Shown here: piece after piece, positions 8,080-22,000 of the stretch
How positions within the stretch are numbered: the first letter of the stretch is position 1
Layout: every line of letters starts with the position of its first letter
Assembly: GCA_004352715.1 (NCBI GenBank)
Contig: SCFE01000001.1
Coordinates: forward strand, 1,660,569 to 1,724,568
From: Hofstenia miamia
Taxonomy: Eukaryota; Xenacoelomorpha; Acoela
Direction of reading: 5' to 3'
DNA length: 64,000 nt
Made by a program: the position numbers and the translations under genes
The notes under the pieces: generated by a model
What the model was told of the DNA's origin: nothing
What the model saw: only the letters and a program-made list of their open reading frames with translations
The model's database searches: none

Positions 8080-11000
8080 ATGAAAAAATTTAAATTTTGA
8101 AGTTCCGAAGTTACTACACCAAACGTTTCCAAGCTTTTGCAAACTTTCCCAAATCCCTAATTTACATAAAAGTACACATTCCACTTCAAAAAATTATGAA
8201 TTTTTGTGTTGCGCTTTCATTGCTTACTTTGGATGTATTCGGACTTAGTAGGATTTGAAATAAGATCCTATATTTTTTGATATATATTTCGGTTGATAGA
8301 GTAAAATTACTTGGTGGAAGTTTTTGACATGGAGCCGTAATTTGGAAAGTTTATTAACAAATATTTATTGTTTCGTAGTTTTCGCCTAATATATGAATGT
8401 GAATTTACAATTAAGAGCGTGTTCAAGGGAATTACGTCCATTTGACAGCAATTTCAACCCACGCTGGTTCACTTCACTGAAACTACTTATTTTACCATAT
8501 ATTTGCACAACACGGAATTCCATTGATACTAAATTTATTACTAATATGTATTCTATGAGATACAATTATATCAGCTCTACTCTATGTGGGTCTTATACTA
8601 CTAAATTAGATCATGAGAGAATTTTGCCTACTCATCAGTACATATTTATATTATATACATTTTGATTAGTGAATTTTCAAACACAATAAATTAGCATGTT
8701 CGTTTTTGATAGAAGGTATCACGCACTTGTAGTGATAGTTACTAGTAAAATTGTTTCATTCTAATATATGCGAATGATTTTCAATCTTCCCAAGAGGCTA
8801 TCAATTTTAAAACAACATTCAATTTGCTATTCAAAATAGATTGCCAACTTTGTTAATAATTTCTAAGGTTTTCTGTAGTAATTTCAGGAGTAAAATTACC
8901 ACAAATTCAAATTTTGTGTTTTCATTCTGCATCAAAATCTACACTATCTGTTTAGTTTTCTCATGTATTATAATTGCCTTATCCTGTACTACTATTTTTG
9001 CATTTTGAAGGCCTCTATATTACATCCTCTTAACCTTCCATCTTATTTTTGTAGAATATATTTTTGGGTTATTGAATTCGTTTAGATTCAACAACGTTGC
9101 TTCCAGATGTAAGTGTCTTTAGTTATTTATTTAGTGGGTTTTATAGTAAGTTTTATGTTAAGATTCAAATTTTAAACAAATTGAGCTCATTATTACATTT
9201 AGTACAAAAAATTCTATTTCATTCATGTTGTCTTCTGCCACTTAGCATTTCATGTTGCTAGTTTGCATAGAATATATATCTGTAGTTTTTTTCAATGATT
9301 ATTATTTGGATTTTTGATTTGTAATAACTATTACAATTGAAAGCGTGTTTCCATGACTAGCTTCATCACCGTGTGGAACTTATATTGCACTACTGTTAAT
9401 TAATCAAAGACAACAATGACACCTAAATAGTTCCTTATTTAATGGATAAAATTTTATGTGCATTTATCAACAATATGTAATTATTACCAATTTATTACTA
9501 AATATGTAAACTTTATCTTCAGCCATATTTTTCTCAAAATAATCGCATGTTTATCCGTATTTGACATTTATATAGTCCAAAAATTTAATTATGAATATTC
9601 GATTTGTATTTATTTGTAGCGGTTTTTCCAATTTTTATCTTATTTTATGCATGTTCATAAAGCAATATAAATTAATTCATATCCGTGTGGTTCAGATGAT
9701 ATGATATTTAAATACAATTTGGAATGTTTTTATATAAATTTTCTACGCTCTTATTCTATATATTTAAAATGAAAAACTTAGAAAATAAATATGTAGGCCG
9801 TGAAAAAATTGAAATGTATTATCAATTCAACACGCCTACAGTCAATTATCGTATGATTATGTATATGATGAAATAATTGTTTTTCATGTAAGGCTGTACG
9901 CTAAAAAAATATATAGGTGATTTGCAAGAAAAATTAATCCCTGAAGACAGAATATAAGCGCAACATTGCTAATAATCAACAATTTTGTTCCATTATTGTG
10001 AGATGATTTTTCACGTCAATTTTCAAGTTTTTCCAAGTAAACCTTAATTTGTAGGATCCAAACAAAGCACTTAAATGGATTTATTATCTAAGGTCAGCAA
10101 GGTACCAAATGAACCGAGAATTGCATAATTTTAAAATGGAAGCATTGTAATTTGTAATCAAATGTTTACACTATCGCTGTTGTGTTATATAACCTACATT
10201 GCATGAACACGCTGAATATTATATTATAAGTTGGAGAAAACCCATTTGCACAGTATTTTGTCTCTTTGTAACGTTATGAAATGTGTTGGGCAAAGACGTC
10301 ATTGAAAATAGAAAGAATTCAGTTGACAAGTGTGTAACTTGTTTAGAACATGTGTTTAAAACACTTTAACCTTAAACAGCCTGGCGTTTTAAAGGACAAA
10401 CCGTTTTTCCACATTTACAAAGAATTTTCTCCAAGCCTATTAGCAAATTTGAATTAAAATCTTGAGCATGGGTCGGTCTATTGAGGAACATACTTTAATG
10501 CAATGTTGAAAATTTATATTAAATCGTATTGCTGTGGCTGAGGTTGTTGAAAAGATTAACAAGTTTTCTTTGAAATTTTCGAATTTTTGAAAACGATTAA
10601 AATTCTCTATACCTAATATTCATATATTTATGAGGTTTTGAGCTCATGGAAGCAATATTGACTATTCCTTGACATGTGCAAAGATATTGCATACCCATTG
10701 AGGCGAGCCTTGAGCAAAGTCAGAGGTCGCGGGGCCTCGATGGGACAGAGCTGGATTGCGGATTTAGAGCGAAAAAGAAAGAGGAGAATCTTCTCTTACG
10801 TGGTGCTTTCAAATCAAGTATACCTTTAATAGTTTTGAGCTATAAACGTTTAAAAATTTTCAAAATCCACCTGGCTGTTTGAGGTTAAAAAGCATGTTTT
10901 CCAAATACACCATAATAAAATTTTACTTGTTGTAGTATTGATAGATTGATTTTTTTGATTTGATTGTTTTTCAGGACACAATGGTGAGATTTACTAACAA

Positions 11001-14000
11001 TTATGGCTGTTCTCAAATTTGTTGCGTGAATTTGCGATGGGAAGCATTATTGTTTGAATTTTGCACTACTTTGATTAAGGCTACAAGAGCAAAATGCAAT
11101 AGCTCAAATTGATTAGGCTGCTTATCCGATGGGTCATTTTTTTGTAACCGATATCTGACTATCATCGATTTACTGATGACGATATATTTCCCCATGTTAA
11201 TGACGCTGTTCGAACATGCCTGGGAAGAATAACTTTTTCTATCCAGAACTAAACAAATAATCATTTTATTATGTTCTCAAGCATTGTTCGGACCAAAAAT
11301 TCCTATTGCAATAGAATTTCTTGAGTGTTTTTAAGTAAATCTAAACTACCAAAAAACAAAAAATGCATGTTTTAATACATGATAGCCATTTTTGAATGTA
11401 TGCAAGAAAGTTTCTTCAAAATTTGACTTGAATAATAATTGATAATAATAACAATGCTGTATTGCTTAGAAACAAATACAGCTCCAAGCCTGAAAGGAAA
11501 AATGAAAAAAAACAAACACTGACAAAAAATTCACAAATAAATTAATAAAATTTATTTGAATTTGTTTTTAATTGCTTTTCGCGCTTTTTAAGGAGGGCTG
11601 TATCTGTATGAGTATATAGAACAGCTGGCCACGCTGTTGTGAAGAGTAAATTTTAATCATGATTTCTACAGACAACATGTTCCAACGTCTGTCAACTTGA
11701 ATGTATTTAGGAAACGCACAACTATATGTACATGTATTTTTACTGTGATTAATGTAATCTAATTGGACCTACTGCACTGAACGATATGCCACAAAAACTT
11801 TCTTTGTGTAAGCTCTCTTCGAAATTTGTAAAAACCATTGTAATGCGCAATGGCTTAGGCTGTGACTTGATAAATTATTCTAGCGAAAACTTGGATGGTT
11901 TTGGTTGAATTAGCACATTTGTTAATAGGTAACGACTGCAAACTAAATATACAGACAACTTGCTTTATTAGTTTTATTTGTTTAGCAATTTGCATTAATG
12001 GCCCGTATATATGATAAACATTCCCACGCGCTCCTTGGTTTTGTCACAGTGTTGATATATCAGATTGACTTGTTTTCAAAACACCTATCAATATTTATTA
12101 ACAGGTTTCGTCTTTATATTCTGTTATTATTCTTTGCGTCAGACTCAAGGATAATTCCATTTCCTTCAAACCACTTTATTTATTTCTTATTAATTTTAAA
12201 ATTATTTTATTATTTTCTTTTGTTGGCTGTGTATTTCATTTTAGTCGATAGCGTTATACATTTTGGCATTAATCAAAATTTTAACATTAAAACATTATTA
12301 AACTATTATTTAATAGGATAAGAAAAAATTCATTTATTGGCACACAATACATTTTAATGCTTCAATGTATACTTATTTATTTCTTTAGTTACATGTATAT
12401 GTTCAGATGGCCTTGTCAATATTTTGTCTAAAATCACTGATATTTAGTCACTGGTTTCTTTATCACCAAGTGATCAATTATGTATACCCTAAGATGATTA
12501 ATTTTTTTATAGTTCGAAGTAAAACTGCCTCGCGTGTATATGCTTATACTTTCCTAATATTTTTTCATTTTTACTTTATTTCATTGATTGGAAATTGAAG
12601 ACTGTTTTAGAAAAATTAAAAGTTTTAAGCTTCTATAAAAAGCTTGCTGTGACGTATACATCAAAACAAATACTGGTATTAAGCAGTAGACGTGAAAATT
12701 GTGTTACACTTCATCCTCGAGTGAAATGTCTTACATTCCTCAGTCTTTCTTTCCCTTCAAAGAGCTAATTAAGGGCAATTATGAGACAAAGCTTGGTAGT
12801 CATTATCCTGTTAACTGCTAATGTATGATTGTATATTTTATCCCAATGTTATACAATTAGTTTGTGTTTGGCGTCCATTAACTCTACCTTCTAATTTATA
12901 TTTTTTTGTATTTACCATTAGATATTTTCTCTGTTTTTTATCAGAATGCATTTCCTCCTTCAATTTGTTTAACAATTAATTGCCATAGCAGTGGACTGAA
13001 TTTATCATTGAAGTAAGTGGTAATCAAATTTATGAATGATCCGATTTCCAAATTTTTTACATCATTGAATTTGTAATATATTATTGTCTTTATCACATGG
13101 CTCAAAAATAGGTGGTTGATTCCCCTCAATTCTGTACATTTCAGTTCAAACAGGTTTTTAATATAGCCGTCGATATGTTGTTTGTTAATGAACGAAGTTA
13201 TCTGTTCTAGTAATTACAATTTATGAACCTCAACGCAAGTAAGACATTGGTTGTCTTCGTGATAGATAGAAAACACCTTATTTTGGAAATATTCATTTTA
13301 ATCATAAGGGTATTCAGAGTAGGCTATTACATCTCATTGAGGATGAAGTTTGCAAAATATTTTTTGGGTTTCATCCATTCATACTTTCATAGCGGATGTT
13401 TTACCGAAAAATAGCAAAACTTGCGTTTTGTTTACGCATATGAAACGAAAAATGAATGTTGAAGTGACCACTTTTTTTGAATTGAGCTAAATTTGTTACG
13501 GGCCAGAAATAGATGTGGGTGGCAGCAACTTCACCAATAAAGAGTCCTGCAATTCTCTAGGTAATAACTTAGTTCTAACCTCGCCCGGCACCTTCGGCTA
13601 AATTGTTATACTTCGAGCAACAGACTTCTGAAAAAAAACATTAAAAATGTGGACTAGATGATCCAGTATTATAACGAAAAAATTGAAAAACCCTAATTTG
13701 ATTGGTTTAACCGTACATCCCTATTCAGAAGTAAATTTTTAATCGTATTTTAGTATGAGAAATCATTACATTGTCGTTTACAAAGATCAAAAGTGTAAAT
13801 TACTGACTGAATTTAGAACACCATTTTCGTGCATTACCTGCTTGTTGTTTAATTGAATTAGTATGGTAATCAGGAACTAGCATTTAACGCATTGAATTGA
13901 CGGGCTGTTAACTTTAATTTATTTCTTTCACAAAACAGGTTTATTCTGCATGCGTCATTAATTTTCTGATAAATCATTTTATTTCAGTGTTGATTTTGGA

Positions 14001-17000
14001 GTTTCACAGATTAATGTAGATGCTATTTAAATGTGTATTGCTATGCACAATTCTATTATAAGATTTAGAAGTCGTGATACATGAACAAATACATTGGTGA
14101 ACGTGATCGAACTTAATGTTGTAAATTTGTAATAAGTTATATTGCTGTGCCTGACGCACTGAAAAATACTCGTCATTTTTCACTGAAAAGTTCAACAGTA
14201 TAAAAAAGTTTTAAATTCTCTTCATAGAGTTAAAATATAAAATTAACATTTGATATATATACTCTTGTGAAAAATAAACTGATTTATGAGGTTTCTATCC
14301 ATGTACACGAGGTCGTATTAAATACCGCTTTAAACAGAAAATCAAATTTTGTATATAACATAATTTTTTTTCACAATATATGTGTTTTAATCATTATTTC
14401 TGTGATCCAAATATCGTCCCTTTCTATTTGTTATTAAAGTTAATTTTACTTAGTTTGTTGGTTCAGGGCGCCCTTTTGCCAGCATTTTCTTACATCCACA
14501 ATGCTGTTGTGGAAATTCAAAGTTATGGAATTTATAGTCAGTTAAGGGTAAATACAACACCACAATTTGGTACAGAAGTATATAATAGAAGATGGGTTGG
14601 AATGAACCCTTTGCGGGCCAAAACAAAACCGAAGCTGCTTTCGTAGTAAAAACGTATGATTTGCATTAAGCAGGTGGTAAGAAGCATCCTATCACCAAAT
14701 TAAATTTTGAAGTGCATATATGACTCAACGTCAGGGTGGTACATATATGTACCTGCAGCGCTTAAAAGAGTTAACAATTGTCGAAAATGAATGGCAAGAC
14801 ACTAAGATCAAGACAATATTTTTCACACATGTATGTGTTGACAAGCATTTTTTAACCACATGATTCGAGATTCGTTTAATTATGTATATTTCCAAATAAA
14901 TGATCAGATTGATCAAACAAAAATATTATGCTCAAAGAGGTTTGAAGAGTAATTTGGCTGAAACTATATAAATAATTTAGCTTGCCATGCGCACTGTGTT
15001 TGGGTGATACATATATGTACCACCAAGCCTCAAATTTTAATAGATCTGATATTTCTTCTTTTCAATTTTTAATTGTTTCAACACTAGCAATGGAAGATCG
15101 ACTATTGAATTTTATTAGATGATAAGTTATACGTTTTACGAGAATATAGTGATGATTGTTTAAGAATCGACTTCTAGTAGATGATAAACTCAAATTTGTT
15201 TTATTACTTCAGTAATGATGCTGTAAATTCTTTTTAATCCTATGTTTACATACGTTTGTGAGGATCCAAAATTCCTTTCCATACTTATTTTCCTTAATGT
15301 TTTAATATGAGGTCTGCGAAATATACCATTTTATATATCGCCAAGATAAAATGAATCGATGCAATGTTGTTCTATTTTTTAACTGTGATATAAATTGTAA
15401 CAAAAAATGCATCATGTGGGATTAAAACGTGCTTAATAAAAACAAAATCATTCAGTATGAAAAACCGTAATGTTGTCCATAAACTTTTTTTGGGTAAAGA
15501 TCTTGACTCAATAGATAAAACTAAATTTTATGCTTTCAGCTAGTCACGATAAGATGAAAATTAGGTTTATCTATAGCATTGTTCTATTGGATTGCCTATA
15601 AAAAAATTTAATTCGCTTTTCATACTTGTTGATTTTTGAGTATTGATTCAACTGCGTGAAATGAATTTGAAATAATATTGGATCATTTTCATAAATAGTT
15701 CATTTAATATAGTTGGAATTGAATTTTGTATTATTGTTAGTGGTATTACATAAATTAAGGTTAAAAGAAATTGTTCAGGTAATGTCGTTCTTATAGCACT
15801 TCAGGTTTTGTTGTAAATTTAACACAGTAAGGTCTCCAATGTATGCTTGTTGTTAAGCTATCTAAACATAGTTTTTTGTGTACAATCATTGTTAATAATA
15901 ATAATAATAATAATACTTATGATGCTTCGTTCTTATTTTCTGTAATCTGGGGGGTTGTACTGAATGCAATGTAGTAATTCTTTCCAAATCAAAGCATGGA
16001 TCATTTGAATCAGTGATAACCATTTTTATTATCTGTTTAAAAGGTCTGCTAAAAGTTTGGTTAAAAACTATGTAAGTAAACTTTACAATATGTTACTTAT
16101 CTGTTTTATTATTTTTATATTTAACCCATTTTGTTAGCTCTTTTTTTACCTTCGTCTGCTAATATTGAAAGATTTTTTAAAAACATATTTTCAGAAAATC
16201 GGTCAAACGAGCTCAGTAGAGATGGAATTCGTACCAGCGTTTTCACAGTAAAAAATATAATTTTTGATTTTGTCTTCTATTGAACAACAAAAGTTTGCTT
16301 TTTTTAATTGTCTAAGGCTCATTTCTCAGGAATAGCAATTCTTTTGTAAAGCCAGAGAATTAGATATCGCTTCACTGAAATTATTTGTAAGTTTTCTAAA
16401 AAAGATATTTCTCCTAATTTTGCTAATTGAATTCAGAGAATTTCCTTTCAATCACATAATCGCTTCTCAAATTTGCTTTTCTTCATCCCCTGTAAACATC
16501 ATTCTATAAAATTCTGCTATTTTTTATATGTGATTCAAAATATTTCTAATTATTTTTTATATCGAAACATTGCATATTTATCGAATGGTTTTCTTGGCCT
16601 GTGACTGAGGGGCAATAATGCAATAATGAAAATGCAATTCCTTTGCAACAACAGTTGCAAATTATTATAACAACAAAATACTATTTGCTATACCGAAGGT
16701 ATGGCTCTATAAAAACTACCAGATTATACAAAGACGAATGAAATTTCTATCCTCCATATATATTTATATCTAAAAAATAAACATTTCTAGGTTAGTAAAA
16801 CTGGGATTATACAAAGACGAATGATATTTCTATGCTCCATATATATAGCTATATTTAAAAAATAAACGTTTCTAGGTTAGTAAAAACCGGGTTTATACAA
16901 AGGTAAATGATACTTCTATCCTCCATATATATATATATATATATATATATATTGATCTCTAAAAAATCAACGTTTCTAGGTTAGTAAAAACTGGGATTAT

Positions 17001-17085
17001 ACAAAGGCGAATGATATTTCTATCCTCTCTATATAGCTATATCTAAAAAATATATTTATCNNNNNNNNNNNNNNNNNNNNNTATG

Positions 17086-17120
<35 letters not shown>

Positions 17121-19060
17121 TGATCTCTAAAAAATCAACGTTTCTAGGTTAGTAAAAACTGGGATTATACAAAGGCGAATGATATTTCTATCCTCTCTAT
17201 ATAGCTATATCTAAAAAATATATTTATCTAGGATAGGACAAACTCAGGTTAAACAGAAACAATACCTATTTCTATTCTCTCTATATAGCTATTTTTAACA
17301 AATATATGTTTCTAGGATAGGATAAACTCGGGTTATACAGAAACAATTCCTATCTAAAAAATATATGTATCTAGGCTAGGACAAAATCGGGTAATCCAAA
17401 AAATATTCCAATTTCTATTCTCTCTATATAGCTATTTTTAACAAATATATGTATCTAGGATAGGATTAACTCGGGTTATACAGAAACAATTCCTATCTAA
17501 AAAATATATGTATCTAGGCTAGGACAAAATCGGGTAATCCAAAAAATATTCCAATTTCTATTCTCTCTATATAGCTATTTTTAACAAATATATGTTTCTA
17601 GGATAGGATAAACTCGGGTTATACAGAAACAATTCCTATTGCTATCTTCTCTATATAACTATATCTAAAAATAAATGTTTCTAGGTTAGTGAAAAATGGG
17701 ATTATACAAAGGTAAATGATATTTCTATCCTCTGTATATATCTATCCAAAAATAAAAATTTCTAGGTTAGTAAAAACTGGGATTATACAAAGACAAATGA
17801 TATTTCTATCCTCCATATATATCTATATCTAAAAAATAAATGTTTCTTTTTAGTAAAATCAGGGATTATAAAAATATGAATGATATTTCTATCCTCTCTA
17901 TATATCTATATCTAAAAAATAAATGTTTCTAGGTTACTGAAAAATGGGATTATACAAAGGTAAATGATATTTCTATCCTCCATATATATATCTATATCTA
18001 AAAAATAAACTTTTTTAGGTTATTAAAATTTGGGATTATACAAAGACAAATGCGATTTCTATCCTCCATATATATCTATATCTAAAAAATATACGTTTAT
18101 AGGTTAGTAAGGAATGGGATTATACAAAGACGAATGATATTTCTGTCTCTAATGTATATCTATATCTAAAAAATATACGTTTTGAGGCATACCTGAGGTA
18201 TAGCCTTTACACTATCTCTAGTTTAACCCTATTCCAGTTGGGCTTTTTTATGTACGTTAAACAGTGGTGGGGGGCAAATTTGCCCCCCCCCCTGTCTAGA
18301 ATGCTCATTTCTTAACGAAATTCGATAAAACTTTGTAGGGTTGTAGTATGACATGTTACCATCAAGAAAAAAAGGTACCATCGTTTTTGGTCACGTGGTC
18401 ATGTGATGACGTCAACAATTTATGTCGGCATAGCTGATTTTAGCATTTTTGCAACAAAAATTGCATAAAAAGCATCTTATGTATATTTTTTGATGTATAT
18501 TGGATACTTATAACATAATTAGTTTCCAAACATCATTTGGGTAAAATTTGAACAGATTTTGAGCATTATTAATTGCAAAAAATGAAAAATATGATGTCAT
18601 CGCAGGTCGTAAAATAGACTTTTTTCCACATTTTTCATTTTTTGAACCACAAATAGATACAAAAACAAAAAGGAAAGTTTTTTTCATTGATTTGTGTTAC
18701 CTTAGACATAATACATTGGAAAACCTACGTCTCAAAGCTTATAGAGACAAAAATATTGTGCTATAGCCTCAAAAAACTAGGTATTTTACCATTTTTTTAC
18801 CGAAATTTTGCCAATAGACCTCCGGAAAATGCTTAGAGGAAAAAGTACAGGTCCTTTTGACTCAAAATTTTCAGGGATTGGTTATAGATAAATTTTGTTC
18901 ACTGAGTCGAAAAATTTAGTTGTGTAATGGGGTCTAAAAAAAGTTATAACAAATGTCCAACTGGAATAGGGTTAAAACAATTATTGCTATACCGAAGGTA
19001 TACGTTTTTATGCAATTCAAAAATCAGAATATTCTAAGACGAATATTGTATCAAAGCTAA

Positions 19061-19093
<33 letters not shown>

Positions 19094-22000
19094 TACGTTT
19101 TTACGAAATACAAAAATCAGAATATTCAGAAACGATTGGTATATCAAACATAAATATATATGTATACATACGAAATTTAGGTTTTTATGAAATACAAAAA
19201 TGAGAACATAAAAAGACGAATGTTTTATCAAACATATATATGTATAAATAAGAAATACGTTTTTATGAAACCTATATTTCGTAGGTATACATATACATGA
19301 ATATTTAGGTTTGGTATTTCATTCGTCTTAGTATATTCTGATTTTTGAATTGCATAAAAACCTTATATTTCGTATGTATACATATATATTTATGTTCGAT
19401 ATAGATATCGTTTTTGTATTTCATAAAAACGTATATTTCGTAAATATGTATTCATGAGAAATATTCGTTTTTATGAATTACAAAAATTTGAATATACAAA
19501 GGCAAATGTCATATCGGTCAAAAATATATATGTATACATAAGAAATATACGTTTTTATGAAATATAAAATTGAGAACTTATAAAGACGAATGATATGCCA
19601 AACCTAAATATATATGTATACATACGAAATATACGTTTTTATGAAATACAAAAATTAGAATATACAAAGACGATTGTCATATTGAACATAAATATGTATG
19701 CATACATAAGAAATATACGTTTTTATGAAATACAAAAATGAGAACATATAAAGACGAATGATATGCCAAACCTAAATATATATGTATACATACGAAATAT
19801 ACGTTTTTATGAAATACAAAACTCATAAAATACAAAGACGAATGTTATATCTATCCGTTATATATATATCTATATCTAAAAAATATGTTTTGAGGCATAC
19901 CTGAGGTATAGCGTTTACGCAATCTCTAGTTTATTTGCAAGTTATACAAAGTCTAATAATTTCTTTGTAAAAAAATTCAATTATTTTTTCAAATATGTGA
20001 AGGTATATGTTTATACACATATGAGCTAGTGTTTCTAACACTCCATTTATTCAAAGAGGGGCAAAAAATTTTTTGAAAAAAGCTTTTTCTCCTTATCAAA
20101 ACCACTAGAATTTTATTTTATTCACATATAACAACCTCAATTTCATATAATGCTTACAAAAGATTTGAGGAGAGGTAGTTGTTTTCCGCTCCTCTAAAAA
20201 CGCAACTTAGTGGGTCTGTGCTTAGCTTAGCAAAAGCCTTCAAAGCTTCATTATTTTATATGAGTCATTGCCAAACAATCAGGGGCATCTATAATTTTCT
20301 GTTAGGGGCCTAGATCCCAAGTGTCTTACAAAATTAAGACCCATACTGTTATTTTACATCTATTTTTGGAATAAATTGCATTTGACGGCATACATCTAAC
20401 CGTTGCTTACTAAAATGGTAAATTACTTGAAATTTTTTGATTTCATTATAAATTATATTAAGAATATTTGCAATTACTTTGTTTTTGTGGTGTGATTTGA
20501 TTTTTATCACTTTATTGGCCGGTTATAACAGACTTGTCAACGAGCAGAGCTTGAGCCTGGACCCCCTCTAACTGTGCGCCTGCATACAATAAATGTGATA
20601 TTTGTTAGCACCCAATTGTGATTGTTATGTAAAATCATTTGAAGGTTAAACTCCTGTAGCGTAATTTTATTGTCATATCGAATGAATTAACACTACATTG
20701 CTATGACATGTTTATATAATTTTAGTCTAATTGATGTGTTGTCGGTGGAACAGTGTTTCGTCTACAGGATCTTCTCCGGTGTAATTATCACAATTGACAT
20801 AGTTTACTTAGATTGGAATATAGATTTATTCCTACGAGATTTGTTTCAAAATTCTTTTGAACTTTATACAAAACTTATTTCGAGAAATAGTAGATCGGCT
20901 CATTTTAAAAGTCTTTTACATATTAGTACTGGTTTTGTTCTAAAAAGCAATAACACTTAGTAGGCTATTTTTTGAAATTCCAAATCGGCTAAATCAATAC
21001 TGTCTGTCTTCATTTGTCGGATTCCCCAATTGGTTTGAAGGTGTGATATTTTCAACTTCTTAACTATAAGTAATTTTTGCAACAATGAAGAATGAATTTT
21101 TTTTACATAAATAATAAATATATACAAGTCACCTTTGAACTCAAAAATAAGTTTTCATTTTAATTCGGCATTTATAGGATTTATTGCTTGCATTCATTTG
21201 AGTAAAAACAAACAGTTGAGATGTTTGACCAGTTCTCATTTCGATTTCGCAACGTTGTTTACTCAGACTTGTCGCTGCAATTGATCACCATTATATCTCC
21301 TAAATTCTTTTAATTTTTGTTAACATGTGTTTTGCTAAGACAACTCACCGTATTAATTTCAGAGCAATATAAATGAAGAACGCATATTTTACTGTTACAA
21401 AACATAATTAAATAGATTTTAACAAATAACGATTTACTGCTATAGCGCCAGTGTATATTAGAGAGTGACATCGGGTACCCAGGTATGAAATTGACGGGTC
21501 GGGTTCGGATATTGTCAGGAAAGATTAATTTTTCTTCGAAAATGTACCGTTTGATTTGAAAAATATCCAGAATATTACACAACCAATAAGTCAGTACCTA
21601 TGTTTCGGGTCGGACGGGGGTAGTGAATATTTTGATCGGGTCGAATTCGAGTCCATGCCGAAGCCGAAGCCATACTGTCACTCTAGTGTATATGTCTTGA
21701 AAACTGTAAAATGTCTATTTCTGATTAAATGTTGCGTACTTTAATATTTGATATAATTGTCTATGCATTTGCTATTGCTACGTTCTACCCGGGGTTCGTT
21801 CGTTGTTTAATTATAAGGTGTGTTTCGTTATTTTTCACTTATGGCCAACTTGAAACCAAGGGTTTCATTTATGCTAAGGCCATACATGGCAAAAGGAAAT
21901 TTGTTAGCCATCCATATAATGTGATTTCTAATATTTAGCTAAATATATACCACATTGCAAGCTGCAATTTAAAAATTAAGCGTTTTGTATTAAGATATCC

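Noticed and set aside
14467-14547. 81-nt exon-like stretch with acceptor GGTTCAG and donor GTAAAT
   Set aside because: It is open only in phase 0, whereas neighbouring exons of the gene model need phase 1; the translation matches nothing I know.
16195-16250. Exon-like stretch after a strong acceptor TATTTTCAG
   Set aside because: Joining to exon 4 would create TAA at the split codon, and no suitable phase-1 donor gives a convincing end.
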